From Meghimatium bilineatum (lineage: Eukaryota; Mollusca; Gastropoda; Stylommatophora; Philomycidae): 64,000 bases of DNA. The notes beneath the pieces were generated by a model. That model was not told the origin of the DNA. It was given only the letters and a program-made list of their open reading frames with translations, and made no database searches. Position 1 is the stretch's first letter. Each line of letters starts with the position of its first letter. Shown piece by piece: positions 57,821 through 64,000 of this stretch. The stretch spans positions 60,140,749-60,204,748 of the forward strand of contig CM067306.1 in NCBI GenBank assembly GCA_034231615.1, read 5' to 3'. The position numbers and the translations under genes were made by a program.

Positions 57821-57930
57821 GTTAGTGTGATTCCACTTATCGACGTATTGCATCCTGCTGAAAGTTTGTGTTCATTGAGTGTGCAATGGAGCTCTAAAGG
57901 AACCTTTCCATTGAAAAATTAAAAAAATTA

Positions 57931-58236
57931 AATATACCAAATTATCCCGTGTGCTGCCGGGACCCGAAAGGGGAGCAAAGAATAGCAACACTGTTTACCT
58001 TCCACGCATGTAGTAAAAGGCGACTAAGGAGGTTATGGGATGGAGTTGGCTGTCCCATCCCATATATGGCCAGTGACCCAAAGACATGCTGAAACCGGAT
58101 ATGTCAGGTCGAAAGGCGCAGATATCGCAGCAATGCTGTAAACCATGCTACAACACATTCCGTTCTCCGGACTACATCCTGCTAATCTGCAGGAGTTTGA
58201 GAACGAACGCAGACGAAGAAGAAAATATAACAAATT
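57931..58236 (+). mobile_element. SINE-G with imperfect 13-bp TSD
   Basis: The body at 57944-58223 (280 bp) runs from atcccgtgtgctgccgggac to gcagacgaagaaga. It is bracketed by aatataccaaatt (57931-57943) and aatataacaaatt (58224-58236), 12 of 13 equal. This shows it moves as a unit with duplication of its target. Confidence 0.92.
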
Positions 58237-58267
58237 TATTGCTTATAATTCCAAATATAAATAACCA

Positions 58268-58625
58268 AACTGGCAGGTTATTGGTTATCACACACAGATT
58301 GTTGGTGAGACATCTCTGGCAGGTCATTCCGCTACACACAGATTGTTGGTGAGACATCTCTGGCAGGTCATTCCGCTACACACAGATTGTTGGTGAGACA
58401 TCTCTGGCAGGTCATTCCACTACACACAGATTGTCGGTGAGACATCTCTGGCAGGTCATTCCGCTACACACAAATTGTTGGTGAGACATCTCTGGCAGGT
58501 CATTCCGCTACACACAGATTGTTGGTGAGACATCTCTGGCAGGTCATTCCGTTACACACAAATTGTTGGTGAGACATCTCTGGCAGGTCATTCCGCTACA
58601 CATAAATTGTTGGTGAGACATCTCT
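58268..58625. repeat. 44-bp minisatellite, eight copies
   Basis: Unit gattgttggtgagacatctc, tggcaggtcattccgctaca, caca. The first unit is a variant with ttggttatcacacaca. Directly downstream of the SINE-G copy. Confidence 0.96.
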
Positions 58626-58837
58626 GCGCATTTTTTAAAATAACTAAATAAGTTTCTGTTTCTGTTTCCAGTTTGTATTGGCTTCTTTGAAAAGGTCCCT
58701 GGTGTACGACAACGTAGAAAAAGTTCTTGTTCCTTTGTTTGTTGTTATTTATATTTTATAATATTTTTAATATTTGATATTTAGACTATTCAGTAACATT
58801 ATTACGTTAATATAGTAATTATTTATCTTCAGAAAAG
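58626..58837. other. AT-rich sequence, part duplicated at 59250
   Basis: cagtaacattattacgttaa and tatagtaa occur at 58791-58818 and again at 59261-59287 and, as a variant, 59304-59332. These flank the LINE-C copy at 58838-59240. Confidence 0.7.
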
Positions 58838-59240
58838 AAATTACTGAGTTACGAGAACAAATGTCTTCGTAGGATAACTAACACCCATTGGAGTGAATTC
58901 AGATCGAATGATAAAATCAGAGAAGAGACACATCAAAATTTATCACAGATGTTATCAGAAAACGCCGTTGGTCCTACATCGGGCATGTCCTGCGCGCAGA
59001 CACCAACAGAATACACTACCAATCTCTTGAATGGATACCTACAGGCAAAAGAGTAAGGGGTAGACCCCCCAAAAAAAAAACACCCAGGAGAACAATACTT
59101 AGAGAAAGTAAAACAACCAATATTCCTACTATTCAAGAACTGCACAGAATAGCTTTGAAGAGACAGAATTGGAGAGATCTGACATCTGCCCTATGTGCTA
59201 ACTTCAGCGCAAAAGGAAAATGAATGAATGAATGAATTTT
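58838..59240 (+). mobile_element. LINE-C 3' end with (GAAT)n tail
   Basis: The plus strand, with two shifts: YENKCLRRITNTHWSEFRSN, DKIREETHQN, then VIRKRRWSYIGHVLRADTNR, IHYQSLEWIPTGKRVRGRPP, RRTILRESKTTNIPTIQELH, RIALKRQNWRDLTSALCANF, SAKGK, stop, then tgaatgaatgaatgaa. RTE-like tail. Flanked by copies of a 28-bp phrase, cagtaacattattacgttaa plus tatagtaa (58791 and 59261). Confidence 0.9.
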
Positions 59241-59332
59241 AATTGGTATTTGGACTATTCAGTAACATTATTACGTTAATATAGTAACTGATATTTAGAA
59301 TATTCAGTAATATCATTACGTTAATATCGTAT

Positions 59333-60080
59333 TTATCGTTGTTTATAAATTTATAATGAGATGAAAACAAAAGCCTATTATAATTTCATATCTCTAAATC
59401 TCACAACATGAAGTCGATACTCAACTTAAAATTCTATAACTGAAGTCGAACTCAACAAGCCCAACATGAAAAATACAAACAAATTCTCTCCAAGGCGTAT
59501 CAAACACGATCACCCCTTGCAAATCTGTGAACGCAAATCAAATCAGTTGAAAGCGTGTCGAAAGCTAAAACACAATTAGTTAAATCAGAACGTTGATTTT
59601 CTTGTTCCGCCGATGCAGACAAGTCCTAAAGATCCGAAACGTCGTTTTCTTAACGGGTGAATTATGGATAAAATATCATCAACTTGGCAAATACTGCGAG
59701 GAATTGAATGATTTTTTGATAAGTTGGATAATAGGGACGACGACAGGGAATGACGTTTTCTCTTTTTCTTAGATACGTCAGTGCTACGAGACGTAAAAAG
59801 GCTCGCGTGCAGGAGTGACAATGAGGTTGTCAGGTTTCAAGGCTGCTTTCTAAATGAGAAAGGTATATTTCAAATGATTTCTGCCCGTTTCTTTGGGGTC
59901 AGAAAACGAATCTATTTTTCTGTTGGAGACTGTGGAAAATAGAATGAGGTGGTTGTGTATTATATAATGATAGCCGGCGGTGGAATAGACGAATGTAAAG
60001 TAGATTGTATCGATTTAAGGTTGACATCTACTATACCCCTGTTCCTCTGTGATTGCTAGTATTATTGTGTTTGTGGAGGT
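59333..60080. other. Unassigned sequence
   Basis: No recognised gene or repeat. Frame 59585-59821 (-) is basic and unassigned. Confidence 0.45.
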
Positions 60081-60084
60081 TTTA

Positions 60085-60534
60085 ATTAGCTGATTTCAGA
60101 GTGATTGTGTGGGTGGTTGTGTGGAAGCTAGTGTAGAATGTTGTATAGGATTGTGTGGGAGCTTGTGTGGAAGCTTGTGTGGAAGCTAGTATAGAAAGTT
60201 GTGTGTGTGATTGTGTGGGAGCTCGTGTGAAATCTGAGCGTGTGGACAGCTGTGTGGAAAGTTGTCTAGGAAGCAGTGTATTGGAGATGGTGTGAGAGTT
60301 TGTGTGGGAGGTTATTTGGGAGCATGTGTGGGAAGTTGTGCTTGAACTTGTGTGGGATGTTGTTTAGGAGTGTGTGTGTGGGAGTGGGTGGGGGTTGTGT
60401 TGCATCTTGTGAGGGAGGTTGCTTGAGAACGTGTGTGGGAGGCTCTTTAAAGTTTGTGTAGGAGGTTGCGTGGGAGGGTTATGTGAGAGCTTGTGTGAGT
60501 TCCAGTTTCTGTGTGCGCGCTTGTGTTTGTGTGG

Positions 60535-60565
<31 letters not shown>

Positions 60566-60600
60566 AGTGTGTGAGAGAGTATGTATGTATGTATGTGTAG
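60085..60600. repeat. GT-rich degenerate repeat
   Basis: Irregular units of ttgtgtgggagctt and ttgtgtggaa type, about ten bases apart, then gtgtgtgtgt and atgtatgtat. Frames here encode C/G/V-rich artefacts. Confidence 0.85.
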
Positions 60601-60699
60601 ATACAGTGGTTTTTTCCATAGATTTCTACTATGTATTGTCTAGGCACAAAGAGAATCAAATGCAGGTGTTCTGTTAACTGACAGGTGTTCTGTTAGCTG

Positions 60700-60877
60700 C
60701 AACGCATAGTGTAAGAGGTAATTAAGGTGGGTTTGGGGGGGGGGGTGGTGATTGCTGTCTCATACCATAGAGGGTCAAAGGTACCCAGAAGCCATGTGAT
60801 AGTCGGATGTGTCTGGCAGAAGTGTGCATGTATCCCATGCTGTAATTTATGATACAATGCGTTCCGTCATTGGGGAC
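60700..60877 (+). mobile_element. SINE-G partial copy
   Basis: acgcatagtgtaagaggtaa, tgctgtctcataccatagag, gtcggatgtgtctggcagaa, atgcgttccgtcattgggga. It ends exactly where a minus-strand copy begins, making a tail-to-tail inverted pair. Confidence 0.75.
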
Positions 60878-60878
60878 T

Positions 60879-61148
60879 CTTCTTCTTCTTCTGCGTTGAA
60901 TATCTAAAACTCCTGCAGACTACCAGGATGTAATACGGAAAACAAATGCGTCGTGTCATAGTTTACAGCTTTACTGCGATATCTGCGCCTTTTCGCAGCA
61001 CACTGTAGAGCTTCTGGTCACCTTAACCCCCTATAGATGAGACAGTCAATTAAACCCAAAAAAACTACTTAGCCATCTTGTAGAACATGCATTTCAGGTA
61101 ACATTACTTTCCTTCTCACCCATCTAGGGTCCCGGTAACACATAAACT
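60879..61148 (-). mobile_element. SINE-G, diverged
   Basis: Tail ttcttcttcttctgcgttga, cctgcagactaccaggatgt, tgcgatatctgcgccttttc, cttagccatcttgtagaaca, gggtcccggtaacacataaa. A short plus-strand 3' scrap of the same family follows at 61155-61195 (tccgtagaagtttgagaaca). Confidence 0.8.
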
Positions 61149-61435
61149 TCACTTACTAATCCGTAGAAGTTTGAGAACAATCAAGAGGAAGAAACAAAAG
61201 AGCCTATAGATTTCTTGTGTGTTATGACTGAATAATGGGTTTCACTTTTTTATAAAGGGGTTCGAGTAAGCTATGAGGGTTCAAAACTTAACTTATTCAA
61301 AAATTGTCTTTCACTTAATGTCACGATTCACCTCAGGATATTGCGCATCTATAGGCCTATTTGATTGAAATTTGTTGTGTCTCAATACTATCCAATACAT
61401 ACGCGTTAACGCATAAAATAGCAATGACGTAGAAC

Positions 61436-61625
61436 TGGTATGGAAAAAGGAAACAGGGAAGACCAAGGAAAACAAGGAGAAGAGTGACCATGAACGACTT
61501 GACAGAGGAATAAGGATTAGGACATATCCAAGGATAGAGACAAATGGCAATCGTTGTCCACGACCTAGGCATCGGACGTTTTGTAAACATCTTTGGGAAA
61601 CGACAGGCTTGATTGATTGACTATA
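61436..61625 (+). mobile_element. LINE 3' remnant
   Basis: The plus strand reads, with shifts, GNREDQGKQGEE / GRPRKTRRRVTMNDL, then a segment with RQMAIVVHDLGIGRF. Fits the G-R-P-R-K-T-x-x-R-x-x-x-x-D-L ...D-x-W-x-x-x-V-H-D pattern of LINE tails. Family not matched elsewhere here. The minus-strand frames over it are shadows. Confidence 0.65.
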
Positions 61626-62037
61626 CACGCATGCGTTCATTTAAATATATCTCGCAGTGGCGTAACTAGGGTTGGTGTCACCCAGTTTGGTACAACATGG
61701 GGTTGCCCCCTCACGACTAAACCTATAGACCTCCTACGAGTCTGCCAGTGTAAAATAACGAGACTGTACAGAATCCATAGTAACGTTTGTAAATGTGGGT
61801 CCTATATTTACAAAGGCCATAGAAACTAATATCTTCAAGGTCGGAGGTAAAATATTGTATGAAGTTCAGAACATGGAAAATATGTTACTTGTTATTTTAA
61901 TTTTAACATAAAAATTTAAATTTTACTGTTACATGAGATAAATTTGTAACCGTTTTATATTGGGTTTGCACAATCACCAACTGCCAGAATAGTATTCAAC
62001 AGTAAAAATTACAATGTCACATTAAATCTGAGCTAAA

Positions 62038-62975
62038 TCAGAACTGTCTTTTCCTGGACTTTAAAGCCGAAAAATTGTGAATTACTTCATCAAAATAAAC
62101 TAATTTCGCCAAATCACCTTAGATTGATAATATTGCAAGATCAGCTAGCCTTGACTGCCCCATGGTAGATCGCAAATAGTTATTTATAAACATCAGCTTT
62201 GAAAAAACTCCTCCCACATGAAGCCACAGATACAAAAACTCCTCCCACATGAAGCCACGATACAAAAACTCGTCCCACATGAAGCCACGATACAAAAACT
62301 CCTCCCACATGAAGCCACAGATACAAAAACTCCTCCCATATGAAGCCACGATACAAAAATTCTTCCCACATGAAGCCACAGATACAAAAACTCTTCCCAC
62401 ATGAAGCCGCAGATACAAAAACTCTTCCCACATGAAGCCACAGACACAAAAACTCTTCCCACATGAAGCCACAGACACAAAAACTCTTCCCACATGAAGC
62501 CGCAGATACAAAAACTCTTCCCACATGAAGCCACAGACACAAAAACTCTTCCCACATGAAGCCACAGACACAAAAACCCTTCCCACATGAAGCCACAGAC
62601 ACAAAAACTCTTCCCACATGAAGCTACAGACACAAAAACTCTTCCCACATGAAGCCACAGACACAAAAACTCTTCCCACATGAAGCCACAGACACAAAAA
62701 CTCTTCCCACATGAAGCCACAGATACAAAAACTCTTCCCACATGAAGCCACAGATACAAAAACTCTTCCCACATGAAGCCACAGATACATATTGCAAGCA
62801 AGAAATAATTGTAGGTTCATTGAGAGATACGAGACAGATTCTAGGAAGTTCAATTCAGCTATGAATTTCAAAACGTCAAATACTGCCTCCCGGTCACCAC
62901 TACACACCTGTAGATAATAATCACATTTACTTTACACAAGTATATCATCTAGGTAATTGTGCGAAACTGCACTCA
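62038..62975 (-). pseudogene. hAT-type transposase C-terminal remnant
   Basis: The minus strand reads YLDDIL-like, VFDVLKFIAELNFLESVSYL, then SVASCG repeats, FSKLMFINNYLRSTMGQ, SRLADLAILSI, stop, GDLAKLVYFDEV, HNFSALKSRKRQF, stop. The VAS-x-x-R-S-F-S-K-L-x-x-I-x-N-Y-L-R-S-T-M signature is the C-terminal dimerisation region of hAT transposases and ZMYM1-like proteins. Defects: an extra T in the RSFS codons (TTTTTT run near 62200), an early stop near 62119, loss of everything N-terminal, and the minisatellite inside the motif. The catalytic residues are not present. Confidence 0.85.
62199..62790. repeat. 31-bp minisatellite inside the transposase motif
   Basis: About 19 units of 30-31 bp (ctcttcccacatgaagccac then agatacaaaaa). 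Units differ by a/g, c/t and one-base losses. On the minus strand one frame of the unit reads SVASCGKSF, the hAT motif itself. The first units at the 5' end of the coding direction (62640-62790) are the most uniform. Frames on the minus strand up to 262 codons are artefacts of the array. Confidence 0.95.
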
Positions 62976-63070
62976 GTCCTTTCATTTATAAACTTCGTTT
63001 TTCGTGATCTTATCCGTGAATTGTTGCAAATATTTTAAATTTGACAGTTATTTCGTTGCAACTTATCACA

Positions 63071-63373
63071 AGTTAGTATCGCCCGTGTGTGGCCGAGGCT
63101 CGAAAGGGGAGCAAAGAATAGCAGAACTGTTTACCTTCCACGCATGTCGTAAAAGGCGACTAAGGAGGTTATGGGATGGAGTTGGCTGTCCCATCCCATA
63201 TAGGGTCAGTAACCCAAAGCCATGCTGAAGTCAGATGTGTCAGGCCGAAAGGCGCAGATATCGCAGCAATGCTGTAAACTATGACACAAGGCATTCCGTT
63301 CTCCGGACTACATCCTGCTAATCTGCAGGAGTTTGAGAACGAACGCAGAAGATGAAGAAGAAGAAGTTAGTAT
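63071..63373 (+). mobile_element. SINE-G type copy with perfect 9-bp TSD, nested in hAT
   Basis: The body 63080-63364 (285 bp) runs from cgcccgtgtgtggccgaggc to (gaa)n. It is flanked by agttagtat at 63071-63079 and 63365-63373. All conserved blocks are present, with the palindrome tatgggatgg..ccatcccata near 63169-63200. A young insertion, later than the hAT element. Best evidence that the family is a real retroposon unit. Confidence 0.95.
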
Positions 63374-63419
63374 AAAGAAACGAACAAACCTAATCATTAA
63401 TCGTTAGGTGTGTTCTTTT

Positions 63420-63490
63420 CTTCTATTGTTATCTTCTGTTATCTTCTGTTATCTTATGTTATCTTCTGTTGACTTAATGTTATCTTCTGG
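63420..63490. repeat. 10-bp tandem repeat, five to six copies
   Basis: ttatcttctg repeated with one tatg and one gacttaatg variant. Within the hAT element. Confidence 0.85.
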
Positions 63491-63539
63491 AAAAGTTATT
63501 ATACACGCAAAACTATAACACGTTTTTGTTTTTATAACT

Positions 63540-63690
63540 AACAGAACAGAGATACTTGAAGCTACGGAGTTACATGCTATGAGTGGTACTCTCGGCAGGC
63601 AGCGTGCCGCTTCGTTGAAAGAGACGGAGTACATATGGGAAACCGAGTACAGTGAAGTCAATATTCTACGGCTTTTTAAAACCTTTTTTT
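63540..63690 (+). mobile_element. SINE-T4 body copy
   Basis: ttgaagctacggagttacat, gctatgagtggtactctcgg, gtgccgcttcgttgaaagag, tatgggaaaccgagtacagt, gaagtcaatattctacg. Same body as 8430-8580, without its tRNA-like head. Confidence 0.72.
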
Positions 63691-63914
63691 TTTTAAGAAC
63701 AGAGATATTTTTATATTTCAATAACAAATTCCTGCCGCTGGGCTGAAGCAATGCATAAAAATAATTTCATAGAGTGATATAACACCATTGACAATAATAT
63801 TGTGCCTTTTTGTGTCACCCCAAGTAATAATGTCACCCAGTGCGGTCCACACCCCGTCCTCCGCACACCCCCTAGTGACACCCCTTATATCTAGTTTATA
63901 TATTTATAAAATAG

Positions 63915-63985
63915 TTTTGTGGCGTAGAGGTAAAGGGCATATTCACACGGTATCGGTGCGAAGTTTAATTCCTTCTAGTGGTAAC
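63915..63985 (+). mobile_element. tRNA-like SINE head at window end
   Basis: ttttgtggcgtagaggtaaa (A-box-like) and cgaagtttaattccttctag (B-box-like) with about 33 bp between them. Starts just outside the hAT target duplication. The body would be beyond the window. Confidence 0.5.
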
Positions 63986-64000
63986 TATGCAACCGGACCG

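Larger units (their letters stand above)
61647..63894 (-). mobile_element. hAT-like DNA transposon, 2232 bp, with 8-bp TSD
   Basis: The element runs 61655-63886. The left end cagtggcgtaactag pairs with the right end ctagtgacacccctt (11 of 15 positions), and both inner flanks carry ggtgtcac/gtgacacc and tgtcacccag. It is bracketed by atatctcg (61647-61654) and atatctag (63887-63894), 7 of 8 equal: the 8-bp target duplication of the hAT superfamily. It holds a decayed hAT C-terminal coding region on the minus strand, a minisatellite, and nested SINEs. It cannot be autonomous because the N-terminal transposase is missing. Confidence 0.88.

Noticed and set aside
62119..62907. 262-codon Cys/Phe/Trp-rich minus-strand frame as a secreted repeat protein
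   Set aside because: It is the hAT transposase remnant read through its 31-bp array, with an alternative first codon and a frameshift; not a repeat-protein gene.

Overview
This is eukaryotic, almost certainly metazoan, DNA. It is AT-rich and crowded with microsatellites, minisatellites, SINEs and decayed retrotransposons, and I find no convincing host protein-coding gene. The mix of RTE-like LINE 3' ends, RNase H LINEs, a Penelope-like element, tRNA-derived SINEs and a very abundant 285-bp retroposon with a (GAA)n tail recalls lophotrochozoan, perhaps gastropod mollusc, genomes. That placement rests on memory of family resemblance and is weak. There are no bacterial operons, ribosome binding sites or CRISPR arrays. 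The long open frames are frames left open by tandem repeats.

Layout. 1-3.1 kb: copies of the (GAA)-tailed SINE, a tRNA-derived SINE and two LINE 3' remnants. 3.1-5.15 kb: a 30/20-bp minisatellite. 6-24 kb: LINE 3' ends of several families on both strands, two Penelope-like C-terminal remnants (one split by a LINE with target-site duplication), SINEs and short minisatellites. 24.4-37.2 kb: a recent tandem duplication of about 6 kb, each copy carrying four degenerate minisatellites and ending in a 40-bp satellite array (about 54 and 74 units). 37.3-42.1 kb: more minisatellites and an ACTA microsatellite that continues directly from a LINE tail. 42.6-47 kb: LINE remnants, one split by a 130-bp hairpin insertion, and SINEs. 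47.4-50.3 kb: a 28-bp array of about 104 units containing a 1176-bp higher-order duplication. 50.4-61.6 kb: LINE and SINE insertions and a 1.23-kb retroposon with target-site duplication. 61.65-63.89 kb: a hAT-like DNA transposon with terminal inverted repeats and an 8-bp duplication, whose transposase remnant has a 31-bp minisatellite grown out of its conserved C-terminal motif.

How the parts relate. Nothing here works as a pathway. The window records genome turnover: retroposons inserting into each other, and short coding or tail sequences expanding into tandem arrays. The best-supported observations are the hAT-derived minisatellite, the LINE-tail-derived ACTA array, the 6-kb duplication with a readable junction, and several nested insertions with intact target-site duplications. 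All comparisons were made by eye, so identities are approximate where no count is given.
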